A stretch of 64,000 nt of DNA from W0P28-013 sp964570565 (GCA_964570565.1 CAZMYT010000005.1:1-64000), one strand, 5' to 3'. Shown: positions 16,611 through 26,278, numbered from the stretch's first letter. Translations and numbers: made by a program. Notes: generated by a model from the letters alone, not told the origin.

Positions 16611-19229
16611 ATGGAATTAGCCAGTAAATACAATCCTGCTGACATCGAATCTAAGTGGTATCAGTATTGGATTGACCATGCTTTTTTTGCGTCAAAACCT
16701 GACGGTCGTGAACCTTATACTATCGTTATTCCTCCGCCAAATGTGACTGGTGTTTTGCACATGGGTCACATGTTGAACAATACCATTCAGGATATTTTAG
16801 TGCGTCGTGCGCGTATGACAGGCAAAAATGCTTGCTGGGTACCAGGTACCGACCACGCTTCTATTGCTACTGAAGCCAAGGTGGTGAATCGTTTGGCGCA
16901 ACAAGGCGTTAAGAAAACAGATTTGAGCCGTGAGGATTTCTTGAAACATGCGTGGGATTGGACCGATGAACATGGTGGCATCATTTTGAAACAATTACGT
17001 AAATTGGGTGCTTCGTGTGATTGGGATCGTACCGCTTTTACTATGGATGACGTGCGTTCAGAAAGCGTTCTCAAAGTGTTCTGCGATTTATATAATAAAG
17101 GATTGATTTACAGAGGTGTGCGCATGGTTAACTGGGATCCGCAAGCACTGACTGCTCTTTCCGACGAAGAGGTAATTTTTAAAGAGCAACAAGGAAAACT
17201 TTACTATTTACGTTATAAAATTGAAGGTGAAGATGGTTATGCGGTAGTGGCAACTACGCGTCCCGAAACGATTATGGGCGATACTGCCATGTGTATTAAT
17301 CCAAACGATCCTAAAAATGCCCATTTAAAAGGCAAAAAGGTGATTGTGCCGTTGGTTGGTCGTGTGATTCCGGTGATTGAAGATGATTATGTGGATATTG
17401 AATTTGGAACAGGTTGCTTGAAAGTAACGCCAGCTCACGATGTAAACGACTATATGTTGGGCGAAAAATATAACTTGCCAAGTATCGATATTTTCAATGA
17501 TAATGGTACTTTAAGTGCTGCTGCTGGCTTATATGTTGGCATCGATCGCTTTGAAGTGCGAACTCAAATTGAAAAAGATTTGGCTGCCGCTAATTTGCTC
17601 GAAAAGGTGGAAGCGTATACCAACAAAGTGGGTTATTCGGAACGTACCAATGTGGTGATTGAGCCTAAATTGTCGATGCAGTGGTTCTTGAAAATGGAAC
17701 ATTTGGCCGAAATTGCGCTAAAACCTGTGATGGACGACGATATTAAGTTTTATCCTGCTAAATATAAAAATACGTACCGCCATTGGCTCGAAAATATTAA
17801 GGATTGGTGCATCAGTCGCCAATTGTGGTGGGGACATCGTATTCCTGCTTGGTTTTTGCCTGAAGGTGGTTATGTGGTAGCTGAAACAGCCGAAAAAGCA
17901 CTTGAAGCTGCTCGTGAAAAAACGGGTAATAACCAATTACAATTAAACGATTTACGACAAGATGAAGATTGCTTGGATACATGGTTTTCCTCGTGGTTGT
18001 GGCCTATTGCTTTATTCGATGGCATTCGTCGTCCTGGCAATGAAGAGATTAACTACTATTATCCTACTGCCGACTTGGTAACGGGTCCTGATATTATTTT
18101 CTTTTGGGTAGCACGTATGATTATGGCTGGTTACGAATACGAAGGTAAAATGCCATTTAAAAACGTCTATTTTACGGGTATTGTACGCGATAATTTAGGT
18201 CGAAAAATGAGCAAATCGCTTGGTAATTCGCCCGATCCATTGGAGTTGATTGAACGTTTTGGTGCCGATGGCGTGCGCATGGGTATGATGCTAGCTGCAC
18301 CGGCAGGTAATGATATTTTGTTCGACGAAAGTTTGTGCGAACAAGGACGTAACTTCAATAATAAAATTTGGAATGCGTTGCGTTTGGTAAAAGGCTGGCA
18401 AGTAGCTGATATTGAACAACCTGAATCGTCAAAAATTGCCATCGATTGGTTTAATGCACAATTGAGTGCTACCATTGATGAGTTGAATGATGATTTTGAT
18501 AAATATCGTTTGAGTGAAGCGTTGATGACGGTTTATAAACTCTTCTGGGATGAATTTTCATCGTGGTATTTGGAGTTGGTGAAACCCGCTTATCAACAAC
18601 CTATTGATGCGGCTACATACGCAGCAACATTGGCATTCTTCGAAAAATTGACCTTACTACTCCACCCATTTATGCCATTTATCACCGAAGAAATTTGGCA
18701 AGCTTTGGCTGACCGTCAATCGGGAGAAAGTGTGATGGTGGCACAAATGCCAACGGCTGATTATAAAAATAGCGATTTATTACGCGACTTCGAATTGGTA
18801 AAAGAATTGATTGCTGGCGTGCGTTCGGTACGTTTAGAGCGTAATATCCCGAATAAAGATGCCTTGACTTTGCGTATTGCATCGGGTGAACACAACGACG
18901 CGTATAATTCCGTAATTGCTAAATTGTGTAATTTGGAGGCAATTGAACGTGGCGATAAAGATGCCACTTCAGCTTCGTTTATGGTACGTACTACGGAATA
19001 TGCTGTGCCACTTGGTAATATGATTAATGCCGACGAAGAAATTGCTAAAATGGAAGCTGAAATTGGTTATTTACAAGGTTTCTTGAAATCGGTGATGGTG
19101 AAATTGAGCAACGAGCGTTTTGTGGCGAATGCTAAACCAGAAGTGGTTGAAAATGAACGCAAAAAACAAGCTGATGCCGAAAGTAAAATTCAAACCTTAC
19201 AAGAAAGTATTCAGCAACTAAAAGGCTAA
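16611..19229 (+). CDS. valS: Valyl-tRNA synthetase
   Basis: Charges tRNA-Val in the cytoplasm. The 872-residue class I synthetase has the HIGH-type motif HMGH at 50-53 (PPPNVTGVLHMGHML) and KMSKS at 532-536 (RKMSKSLGNSPDP). The CP1 editing domain lies in between (TTRPETIMGDTA, GTGCLKVTPAHDVND). The anticodon-binding domain spans ~600-760. The C-terminal ~70 residues are the tRNA-binding coiled coil (KMEAEIGYLQGFLKSVMVKL). Full length, monocistronic. It ends at a long perfect hairpin shared with the convergent DUF262 gene. Confidence 0.97.
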   Translation: MELASKYNPADIESKWYQYWIDHAFFASKPDGREPYTIVIPPPNVTGVLHMGHMLNNTIQDILVRRARMTGKNACWVPGTDHASIATEAKVVNRLAQQGVKKTDLSREDFLKHAWDWTDEHGGIILKQLRKLGASCDWDRTAFTMDDVRSESVLKVFCDLYNKGLIYRGVRMVNWDPQALTALSDEEVIFKEQQGKLYYLRYKIEGEDGYAVVATTRPETIMGDTAMCINPNDPKNAHLKGKKVIVPLVGRVIPVIEDDYVDIEFGTGCLKVTPAHDVNDYMLGEKYNLPSIDIFNDNGTLSAAAGLYVGIDRFEVRTQIEKDLAAANLLEKVEAYTNKVGYSERTNVVIEPKLSMQWFLKMEHLAEIALKPVMDDDIKFYPAKYKNTYRHWLENIKDWCISRQLWWGHRIPAWFLPEGGYVVAETAEKALEAAREKTGNNQLQLNDLRQDEDCLDTWFSSWLWPIALFDGIRRPGNEEINYYYPTADLVTGPDIIFFWVARMIMAGYEYEGKMPFKNVYFTGIVRDNLGRKMSKSLGNSPDPLELIERFGADGVRMGMMLAAPAGNDILFDESLCEQGRNFNNKIWNALRLVKGWQVADIEQPESSKIAIDWFNAQLSATIDELNDDFDKYRLSEALMTVYKLFWDEFSSWYLELVKPAYQQPIDAATYAATLAFFEKLTLLLHPFMPFITEEIWQALADRQSGESVMVAQMPTADYKNSDLLRDFELVKELIAGVRSVRLERNIPNKDALTLRIASGEHNDAYNSVIAKLCNLEAIERGDKDATSASFMVRTTEYAVPLGNMINADEEIAKMEAEIGYLQGFLKSVMVKLSNERFVANAKPEVVENERKKQADAESKIQTLQESIQQLKG

Positions 19230-19243
19230 TACCCTATTGAGTT

Positions 19244-19297
19244 TATAATGTAAAAAAGCCTTTGTAACAGATGTTGCAAAGGCTTTTTTACATTATA
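19244..19297. terminator. Bidirectional terminator between valS and the DUF262 gene
   Basis: Arms 19244-19264 and 19277-19297 are a perfect 21-bp inverted repeat around a 12-base loop, with A6 and T6 runs inside the stem. Confidence 0.9.
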
Positions 19298-19312
19298 GAT
19301 TTAATTCTATAG

Positions 19313-21121
19313 TTACAAAGAGTAATAATAATCTTTTATTTTTTTTGCCATTAGTTTTCTTCGTTCTAATAGAAAATCTTCATAATGTGATGCGTCCATG
19401 AAAACTATATTTTCTGGAATACAATTAGTTTTTAGATTTTCTATTAATAATGCTGTTTCAGAGATATTGCCAAATTTCATTTGTTTTGAATTACCTTGCT
19501 CAAATACTGTTTTAAAATAGTCGTTAGGTGCTTTTTCTCCAATTGAAATATTAGTTTGGGTATCTAGATAAGTGTAATTAGCAATTTGATTATATTTGGA
19601 CTTATCAGTTATTCCATTTTTTTGTAAATATACTTTTGGAAAAATATGATGTATATCTCCCATTGTTGTTATTAAATCCCGAACTTTTGTACCATTCATT
19701 AACAAAGAATTGTCACTACTATGTACTTGTGCGGCTAGAAATACGTTATAAAATGGACTATTAATAGCAGAAGTTTCTAAATCTTGAACTAAACCAATTT
19801 CCCAGAACGTATTAGATAAATTTGCTTCTTCCATTTCATTAAAATATTCCAAAAATCCTTTTTCTGCAATTCTTCGAATATCCAAATCCATTACTGATTC
19901 AGGAGATGTTATATATCTACTTGTTAATGTTGAAAATACATACCATTTAGAAACAAAATGCTTAATTTGTGTTTTGTCAATTTGGTTGTTCGAATTTAAA
20001 ATTAAATAAAGAGTGTAAGCAAAATCTAATGTCATTTGAGAATTTATCAACCTGTTTGAAATAAAACCTGCTGATTTTATTGAAAGTATAAAGTTTGTAA
20101 ATGAGAACTCATTCATAAAATCTAATACACCTTCAGTTAATTTTTCAAAAGATAATTCAGCAATTTCTTCCTTGTAGTCACGTGTTTCAAAATCACGACC
20201 ACCAAGTAAACTAACTAAATCTTTCATCTTACCACGACCGAACTTGTGCATAAAAGCAACTCGTAAAATGTCACCATATCCTGGATCAAAAATATCTTCT
20301 CTATCATCTTTTAACCATTTGATTTTTGAAGCAAACTGTGATACCATGAAATCTTTGTCTTTTGTCATTTCATTGTACCAGTCTGGTTGTACAGCTAAAT
20401 GAGAAAAATAATCGATTGCTTTACGAAGAGAATTACCCCCATATTTTACATTTGCTGCAATCTTAGACATAGCAAAGTCTGACTGATTTAGTTTTGCACC
20501 TTGACTGTTGATTCTAATAAATATCTCTGTTACTTCATCAATTGTCAATTCTTTGTCTAATGTAATTACGCCAATTTGTCGATTTTTAATTGCAATTAGA
20601 TTGTCTAAAATATCATGTAATCTATCCGAATCCATTTCAGTATTTGACTCGCAGTATTGTGATACGAAACTACCACGCTTAAAATCTGGTTTAAAAACAT
20701 CTGCAATATCGGTAATCCATTTTTTATCCTTTAAGATTGCATTATCTTGAACCTTAAAAACTTCCTCTTCATCAATTGCCAATGGGTTAAATGAAATTTT
20801 AATTCGTTTTTTTTCAAAATCTGAGTTAATCACTTCCAATCCCATTATTGCAGTCATAAGTGCAGTAACACGTTGTTGCCCATCAATCATTATCTTTTTG
20901 CCTTCAGATAATGTTCCATCTTTCAATTTCATATTTGGGCTTTGGGAAATAATCAAATAACCAGTTGGATAACCAGTATAAAGTGAATCTATTAAATCAC
21001 GCACTTGTTTTGGTTTCCAAACAAATGGTCTTTGTATTTCTGGAATAGCAATTTCTCCCGACTTAATAAAATTTAGAACTTGTTCAATTGCAATATTTGA
21101 AGCATTATATTTTTCAGGCAT
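19313..21121 (-). CDS. DUF262 / HNH-like (GmrSD-type) putative defence nuclease
   Basis: 602 residues. The N-terminal DUF262 domain has the ParB-like NTPase signature: IPEIQRPFVWKPKQVRDLID (residues ~23-42) and MIDGQQRVTALM (~78-89). The C-terminal region (~470-560) carries the DUF1524/HNH-like motif DIHHIFPKVYLQKNG, then KYNQIANYTYLDTQTNIS. This is the GmrS+GmrD fusion arrangement of type IV modification-dependent restriction enzymes. Cleavage of modified phage DNA is inferred. The coding DNA is visibly more AT-rich than neighbouring crtI and valS. It starts 28 bases after crtI on the same strand with no terminator or promoter between, so it may be transcribed from the carotenoid operon. No partner methylase is nearby. 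Confidence 0.85.
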   Translation of the reverse strand: MPEKYNASNIAIEQVLNFIKSGEIAIPEIQRPFVWKPKQVRDLIDSLYTGYPTGYLIISQSPNMKLKDGTLSEGKKIMIDGQQRVTALMTAIMGLEVINSDFEKKRIKISFNPLAIDEEEVFKVQDNAILKDKKWITDIADVFKPDFKRGSFVSQYCESNTEMDSDRLHDILDNLIAIKNRQIGVITLDKELTIDEVTEIFIRINSQGAKLNQSDFAMSKIAANVKYGGNSLRKAIDYFSHLAVQPDWYNEMTKDKDFMVSQFASKIKWLKDDREDIFDPGYGDILRVAFMHKFGRGKMKDLVSLLGGRDFETRDYKEEIAELSFEKLTEGVLDFMNEFSFTNFILSIKSAGFISNRLINSQMTLDFAYTLYLILNSNNQIDKTQIKHFVSKWYVFSTLTSRYITSPESVMDLDIRRIAEKGFLEYFNEMEEANLSNTFWEIGLVQDLETSAINSPFYNVFLAAQVHSSDNSLLMNGTKVRDLITTMGDIHHIFPKVYLQKNGITDKSKYNQIANYTYLDTQTNISIGEKAPNDYFKTVFEQGNSKQMKFGNISETALLIENLKTNCIPENIVFMDASHYEDFLLERRKLMAKKIKDYYYSL

Positions 21122-21149
21122 AGCAAAATATAGTTTTAATATTAATATT

Positions 21150-22631
21150 TTATTTCTGTTTTAGTACACGTTCCGTTACTAATTTGGAGCTAATAATCGC
21201 CATTGGTAAACCTGCACCAGGAATGGTAGATGCGCCTACATAAAATACATTTTTGTAGCGTTCGTCGTGGTTTTTTGGTCGGAAAGCCCCAATTTGCATC
21301 ATGGTGTGTGCTAAACCGAGTCCGCTGCCTTTGTATAAGCCAAACTGGTTTTGCCAATCTTCAGGCGTGTAAATGGTGCGTGATACAATGTCTGGTCGAA
21401 TGTCTTGTCCAATGCGTTGCGAGAAATTGTCGATAATACTGTTTACTACGTCGTCTTTGTCGCTCCAGTCGGTTTTGTGCAGTAAGTTTGGCACAGGACA
21501 CACAAAAAAGAGACTTTCGCAGCCTTCGGGCGCACAATCAGGATTGTGTTTTGACACCACATTTACGTAGTAATAGGGTTTTTCGAGCGTTCCTGGTTCG
21601 CTTAGTACTTTGTTGGCGTACTCTTTATAGTTGGAGCCTAAGTAGTAATTGTGATGATTCACATGCGGTAATTTACCTTTGATACCAATGTAAAACGTTA
21701 GGTAACCCATGGTCCACTGCATGCGGTTCATGCGTGCGGTTGAAAACGCTTTCCGTTTGAAAATACGGTGACGCCACACGGCAGCATCAGCGTTAATCAC
21801 ATACGTGTCGGCGCGCCATACGTGATTAGTAGAATCTATTAAATGGCTGATTTCTTTATCGTTATTCTTGGTTTCGTAATCTACTATTTCGGTGTTATAA
21901 GTGATTTTTACGCCCGCTTTTTCGAGTTCGCGCACCAATCCAACCACAATTTGGTACATACCACCCTTCACGTTGTAGTAACCATCGTGTTTGAATTCCG
22001 TATACGATAGCAAGGTGTAAATTGCCATCGTGTCGAATGGCGTTCTGCCTAGGAAAAATGCCACTAACGAGAGAATTTCGCGTACCTCTTTCGATGAGAA
22101 ATTGCGCGACACTTGATTCCAAAAATTACGTGTGAGTACGGGCAAATGTACAGGATTTACCTGCATCAGCGAACTCATATAATCGAAAATGGAGTCAAAA
22201 TTGTTTTTGATGACAATATCTACCGTGTCGTTAAAAATTTGTCCCGATTTATCGAGGTATTTTTCCATTTTAGCTTTGAATTCTGGTTCCAAATCTTTGA
22301 ATTGTTCAGCTAAACGGTCGATATCCTTGTATAAATGGTAATTTTTTTGTGGATTGTCGCTGAAATTCACGCTGTAAAGTGGATCGAGCTCTACAAATTC
22401 AAATGGCATTTCGATGCCACAATCGTGTACAAATTCGGCAAATTCGTAACTCATGCTAAAGAAGCTCGGACCTGTGTCGAATGTAAAACCATCTTTTTTA
22501 ATTTGGTTGAGTCGTCCGCCTGCTTGTGCGTTTTTTTCTACTATTTCTACCTCGTAACCTGCTTTGGCTAAGCGTAATGCGGTGGCTAAACCACCAATTC
22601 CTGCGCCCACAATTAAGACTTTTTGTTTCAT
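21150..22631 (-). CDS. crtI: Phytoene desaturase CrtI
   Basis: FAD-dependent desaturase converting phytoene towards lycopene at the membrane. 493 residues (family ~490-510). The Rossmann FAD motif VLIVGAGIGGLATALRLAKAG starts at residue 5; the substrate-side segment GGRLNQIKKDGFTFDTGPSF follows. The C-terminal CrtI signature is GLAHTMMQIGAFRPKNHDE, then NVFYVGASTIPGAGLPMAI. Last biosynthetic gene of the minus-strand crt operon, 13 bases after the TPR gene. The number of desaturation steps, or whether it is a later desaturase (CrtD-like), cannot be read from sequence. It is the only desaturase here, so CrtI is preferred. Confidence 0.92.
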   Translation of the reverse strand: MKQKVLIVGAGIGGLATALRLAKAGYEVEIVEKNAQAGGRLNQIKKDGFTFDTGPSFFSMSYEFAEFVHDCGIEMPFEFVELDPLYSVNFSDNPQKNYHLYKDIDRLAEQFKDLEPEFKAKMEKYLDKSGQIFNDTVDIVIKNNFDSIFDYMSSLMQVNPVHLPVLTRNFWNQVSRNFSSKEVREILSLVAFFLGRTPFDTMAIYTLLSYTEFKHDGYYNVKGGMYQIVVGLVRELEKAGVKITYNTEIVDYETKNNDKEISHLIDSTNHVWRADTYVINADAAVWRHRIFKRKAFSTARMNRMQWTMGYLTFYIGIKGKLPHVNHHNYYLGSNYKEYANKVLSEPGTLEKPYYYVNVVSKHNPDCAPEGCESLFFVCPVPNLLHKTDWSDKDDVVNSIIDNFSQRIGQDIRPDIVSRTIYTPEDWQNQFGLYKGSGLGLAHTMMQIGAFRPKNHDERYKNVFYVGASTIPGAGLPMAIISSKLVTERVLKQK

Positions 22632-22644
22632 AGTTAGTTGGATT

Positions 22645-23388
22645 TTATGGTTTTGTTGTTTCTTTTAAAATGGCTGGATATAATTCGTCGCGCACCCAAC
22701 GGAAATTGGGCTCGAGGGCTAGAATTTTTTCGTAATAGGCTTTTGCTGTGGCTTTTTGTCCTATTTTATCGTAGGCTTTAGCCATGGTTACGAGCAAACT
22801 CAGGTAATTCCAATCGTTGGCAATTATGGATGGATGTTGCTCCATCAATTTCTGAGCTTGTAGATAATGGCTGAGAGCTAACTTCTTAGAACCACCAAAT
22901 GCTTCGGGCATATAGAATTGCGTGTTGCCATAGGCCAAATGTGCCAGTGGATTTTTAGCATCCAGTTTTAAAGCCTCTTTGGCTGCACTGATACTGCTTG
23001 GTCCTTCGAAAGGAGCGCGTATAGGAGCAAGCCCTATCTTAAATCCATAAATGGATGCTTTGTAAGCATTTATGTGCGACAGTTTTTCTTTTTTCTTTTT
23101 CAACTTTTCCACATTCGCTTCTAATTTTCCGAGGTACAGTTTAGCTTCGTCGCTGCGTTTGAGCCCGATGCAATAACCAACATAGCCATATTGGTAGTTG
23201 ATAAGTTCTAAGGTTAATGCGTGGTTGTGCTGTTCATCACGCTCCATCTCGTCAATAATGCGTTTCCACGTATCCATTTTATTGGAGATGTAGGCATGGT
23301 AAATGGCACTTTTGTAATCCTTTTGTGCCACTATACTCGTTGTGAAAGCGATTAAGAGTGCTATTATGAAATACTTCTTCCTTTCCAT
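22645..23388 (-). CDS. TPR / TatT-like protein in the carotenoid operon
   Basis: The 247-residue product has a signal peptide (MERKKYFIIALLIAFTTSIVAQ). It is helical, with TPR-like units (AAKEALKLDAKNPLAHLAYG, and KATAKAYYEKILALEPNFRW near the end). The phrase MPEAFGGSKKLALSHYLQA resembles the TatT-type family of periplasmic TPR proteins. The start overlaps the 3' end of the glycosyltransferase gene by 25 bases in another frame, implying translational coupling. No enzymatic role is known. Its place in the operon suggests a part in carotenoid delivery or assembly in the envelope (inference). Confidence 0.75.
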   Translation of the reverse strand: MERKKYFIIALLIAFTTSIVAQKDYKSAIYHAYISNKMDTWKRIIDEMERDEQHNHALTLELINYQYGYVGYCIGLKRSDEAKLYLGKLEANVEKLKKKKEKLSHINAYKASIYGFKIGLAPIRAPFEGPSSISAAKEALKLDAKNPLAHLAYGNTQFYMPEAFGGSKKLALSHYLQAQKLMEQHPSIIANDWNYLSLLVTMAKAYDKIGQKATAKAYYEKILALEPNFRWVRDELYPAILKETTKP

Positions 23389-24452
23389 TCGTGTGTGTGT
23401 GTTAAGCGATTATAAATACCTTTACAAATAATAAAGCCGAGGGTTATTTGTTGTGGAATCAAGTTTATACAGTTGCGCCAAACAGATTGTTGGCTTGCTA
23501 CGGAAACGAGTATTCGTATGAATAAAAGTGCTGTAAAGTAAATTATTACAAATTCTAAATGAAGCGATGCTAGAATAGGTATAAAACCCAAAGTAGTGAT
23601 AAACCAAAATAGCACCGCCATGATGCTAGAATTACCAAAGAGTTGTAGAATGTTGCGTGAGAAACCGTTTGTTGCCTCCTTGTAATTATGGTACATACGA
23701 CAACTCATGGTTTCGTCGCCCAGTAAGCAAGCTATTTTGTAGTGCGTACGTTTAAGCAAACGCGCAATGGCAATATCCTCTACGAGTTGTTGTTTTACCT
23801 GTTTGTGTGGCTCTATGGTGCGATAATCGGCCGCATTAAATAACATGAATTGCCCATTGGCAGCTGAGTGCGAGGTAAACCACGATTTCTGTACAAATAC
23901 AAGCGGTAATAATGTGAGCAAAATATAGTTCATCAGCGGAACGGTAAGACGTTCGCCCCAACTTTGCATCTCTTGTTTTGGAAATAAACTTAATAATGTT
24001 AGTTTATTTTTAACCATCATAGCTACTGTGCGCCCAATAATAGCTCCTTTAATACGCACATCGGCATCGAGAAATAGAAAATAGGAACCTGACGCGTGTT
24101 GTGCCAATTCGTGGCAAGCGCGACTTTTACCTAACCAATCCGACGGCAATTCGCTACCATTAATCAAGTGAAAACGGGCGTCTTTTTGCACGTACTGCTC
24201 TACCTGTTGTGCTGTATTATCGCTCGATTGGTCGTCATATACAAATACCTCAATAGTTTGATAATCTTGCTGTTGTAAGTCATTTAGCAGTTTACTGATG
24301 GTTTTTTCCTCGTTACGAGCAGGAATAAAAATGGATACCAAAACCTCTTGTGCCGACGATTTTGGTAATAGTTGCTTAAACACCACATTCATCAGAGCCA
24401 CCAACAACTGAATGGCTGTGAATGCTATGACTATGTAAGCGAGATAAATCAT
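23364..24452 (-). CDS. Membrane glycosyltransferase family 2, CruC-like (carotenoid glycosylation inferred)
   Basis: 362 residues. An N-terminal membrane helix (MIYLAYIVIAFTAIQLLVAL) is followed by a GT2 catalytic domain: VSIFIPARNEEKTISKLLND, YDDQSSDNT, the metal-binding FLFLDADVR, and VEDIAIARLLKR in place of a processive QxxRW motif. Three hydrophobic segments close the C-terminus. Placement between an acyltransferase (ATGA overlap at 24449-24452) and crtI mirrors the CruC/CruD pair that glucosylates and acylates chlorobactene in green sulfur bacteria. The sugar and acceptor are inferred from context only. A (GT)6 run lies in the last codons. Confidence 0.82.
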   Translation of the reverse strand: MIYLAYIVIAFTAIQLLVALMNVVFKQLLPKSSAQEVLVSIFIPARNEEKTISKLLNDLQQQDYQTIEVFVYDDQSSDNTAQQVEQYVQKDARFHLINGSELPSDWLGKSRACHELAQHASGSYFLFLDADVRIKGAIIGRTVAMMVKNKLTLLSLFPKQEMQSWGERLTVPLMNYILLTLLPLVFVQKSWFTSHSAANGQFMLFNAADYRTIEPHKQVKQQLVEDIAIARLLKRTHYKIACLLGDETMSCRMYHNYKEATNGFSRNILQLFGNSSIMAVLFWFITTLGFIPILASLHLEFVIIYFTALLFIRILVSVASQQSVWRNCINLIPQQITLGFIICKGIYNRLTHTHEWKGRSIS

Positions 24453-25075
24453 TTGAGGGCGTTTTTCTGTTCGTTGATGCAGTTTTGGTAAAAGTCATTA
24501 TAGGCTTGTTGTAACTCTTCGGTAGTGGCTTCCGCTGGATTATATTCTTTAAAATAGAGTGTGAGCGTTGGTTTGGGATTTGATCCATAATCTACCAAAC
24601 TGACCATCCATACCAACTGGAGATTTTCTGCGCCGGCTTTGCGTATAATATATTCTGTACCTTTTTGAAATTCAATAGTTTGTGTGTAAATAGATTGAAT
24701 CTCACCTTGTGGGAAAAGTAATACAATATGACGAGGATTGGTTACCAATTGCACCGCATAATTTAAACTCTCAATAATGCTTTTAGCCTGTTTTTGCACC
24801 GAAAATCCACCTGATAAATTGAAATACCAATGTTTTTTGAGTTGCTCGTACAACATCATAAAGTGGAACTTACGTTTAAATACTGTTTCATTCAAATATA
24901 CCGCCCAAAAACCATCCCACCAACTGATGTGATTAGCCACCAATAACACACCTTTACCTTGATTGTCATAATCTCCTTTGATAATCACTTGGTGAAAATG
25001 GCGTTGTGTGTACCAGCAACTAAACCACCTAAAAAATGGATACACAATGGCGTGATGTCGTGCTTTTAGAATCAT
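24449..25075 (-). CDS. PlsC-family acyltransferase, CruD-like (carotenoid glycoside acylation inferred)
   Basis: About 208 residues from the ATG at 25075, whose ATGA overlaps the stop of the upstream cruF-like gene. The frame is open to 25117, but that extension lies inside the neighbour. The family motif NHISWWDGFW (HX4D-type catalytic box) is near residue 60, FPQGE (substrate-binding FPEGT-type motif) near 125, and a hydrophobic N-terminal segment is present. General members acylate lysophosphatidate. Between a GT2 and a cruF-like gene, acylation of a carotenoid sugar is the better guess, but a lipid role is not excluded. Confidence 0.8.
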   Translation of the reverse strand: MILKARHHAIVYPFFRWFSCWYTQRHFHQVIIKGDYDNQGKGVLLVANHISWWDGFWAVYLNETVFKRKFHFMMLYEQLKKHWYFNLSGGFSVQKQAKSIIESLNYAVQLVTNPRHIVLLFPQGEIQSIYTQTIEFQKGTEYIIRKAGAENLQLVWMVSLVDYGSNPKPTLTLYFKEYNPAEATTEELQQAYNDFYQNCINEQKNALK

Positions 25076-25719
25076 TTGAGTAGCATAGCTAATAGAATGA
25101 AAAATACAAATTGACACGCAAAAATAGTGAGTGCTAATGGATTTTTAATCTTGATTTTCAGTAATTTAATTACGGTGTGAAACAAAGCTGCGATCACAAA
25201 CCAAGCCACATAATTAGCGATAGGTACTTCTTCGTGATTGAAAACCCACATATCCATTTTAGGAGCTGCAATTTCTAATACCACGTCGTATAGTAACATC
25301 AAGGTCGAGGCAGCCAAAATTTTAAAAATCGTTTTCCAACGCGTATATTGTTCCAGAATAGCACTTGAACAGTAGACTAAAATAACCCAATTGACACCAA
25401 TAATGAGTGGCGTATCATGCCATTTTAATCCTAAACCTTCGCCATAAGCGTATGTGCCAAATATTAAGCCAGATTCTACGCCAATCATTTCAATAAAAAA
25501 ACTCAAAACTGCAATACCAATGAACGCAAGAACGGTTTTCAATGATTTTTTATCTGCATGAAAATAGCCTAGATAAGCGAGATTTAATAAGAGTGAATAT
25601 GGAATTAAACGTATGAATAGCGCTTGTGTAAGTGGTAAAACCATGCCAACAGTACCAACTACATAAAAGATAATGAAGAACTTACGCACTTCTCTATAAT
25701 CTGTTAATGAAAATTTCAT
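25072..25719 (-). CDS. CruF-family carotenoid 1,2-hydratase-like membrane protein
   Basis: 215 residues with about seven hydrophobic segments. Family hallmarks (Pfam carotenoid biosynthesis protein/CruF): FFIEMIGVESGLIFGTYAYG with EGLG (residues ~74-97), PLIIGVNWVILVY and LLYDVVLEIAAPKMDMW. CruF and bisanhydrobacterioruberin hydratase add water to the psi-end of carotenes, giving the hydroxyl to which sugar is attached. That fits the following acyltransferase and glycosyltransferase genes. Translationally coupled (ATGA) to the acyltransferase; 27 bases after idi. Exact substrate unknown. Confidence 0.85.
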   Translation of the reverse strand: MKFSLTDYREVRKFFIIFYVVGTVGMVLPLTQALFIRLIPYSLLLNLAYLGYFHADKKSLKTVLAFIGIAVLSFFIEMIGVESGLIFGTYAYGEGLGLKWHDTPLIIGVNWVILVYCSSAILEQYTRWKTIFKILAASTLMLLYDVVLEIAAPKMDMWVFNHEEVPIANYVAWFVIAALFHTVIKLLKIKIKNPLALTIFACQFVFFILLAMLLK

Positions 25720-25746
25720 ATGACTACTCTATTTTGATTATGATTA

Positions 25747-26277
25747 TTAGGTTAACGTTAATTTTTCGATATGTGTATACACGTCATTTGCCACTTTTTT
25801 GAACCACTCTGTGTATTTATCTGGGTTATTTGTTATGTCATTTAAAACCCATTGCGGAGTTTTATACGCATAATTCATTACTTCTGAGGTATTTGGAATT
25901 GGCGTTTGATCGGTAAAGCCAACAAATACGTGGTCGAGTTCATGCTCCGTGAGTTGGTTGTCGAGCGGTGCTAAATAGATAAAATGGAAGACCTGTTGCA
26001 AATTAGCGTGCATCCCCATTTCCTCATCTAGTCGTCTGTTGGCCGCTTCCAATACCTGCTCGCCAGGATATGGATGGGTACAACAAGTATTGGTCCACAA
26101 ACTGTTCGAATGATATTTGTCTTTGGCACGTTGTTGCAGTAACCATTCCCCTTTTGAGTTAATAATGAATACCGAAACAGCTCTATGTAGTACTGCTTTT
26201 TGGTGAGCTTCTAGTTTTTCCATGTAACCCACAACTTGATCCTGCTTGTCGACCAAAATAACGTGGTTTGTATCCAT
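25747..26277 (-). CDS. idi: Isopentenyl-diphosphate delta-isomerase, type 1
   Basis: Interconverts IPP and DMAPP, feeding terpenoid synthesis. 176-residue Nudix-fold protein with the active-site Cys in TNTCCTHPYPGE (C65/C66), the glutamates in RRLDEEMGMH (E85, E86), and the metal-site histidines H5, H31 and H68 region. Lies in the crt operon, one base from the end of crtB, so supply of prenyl precursors is coupled to carotenoid production. Confidence 0.95.
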   Translation of the reverse strand: MDTNHVILVDKQDQVVGYMEKLEAHQKAVLHRAVSVFIINSKGEWLLQQRAKDKYHSNSLWTNTCCTHPYPGEQVLEAANRRLDEEMGMHANLQQVFHFIYLAPLDNQLTEHELDHVFVGFTDQTPIPNTSEVMNYAYKTPQWVLNDITNNPDKYTEWFKKVANDVYTHIEKLTLT

Positions 26278-26278
26278 A

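Noticed and set aside
23391..23402. (GT)6 run as a phase-variation tract
   Set aside because: Six units is short, and it lies in the last codons of the glycosyltransferase, where slippage would have little effect.
24376..24588. Short minus-strand ORF across the acyltransferase/glycosyltransferase junction
   Set aside because: It is an out-of-frame shadow of two well-supported genes that already overlap by ATGA.
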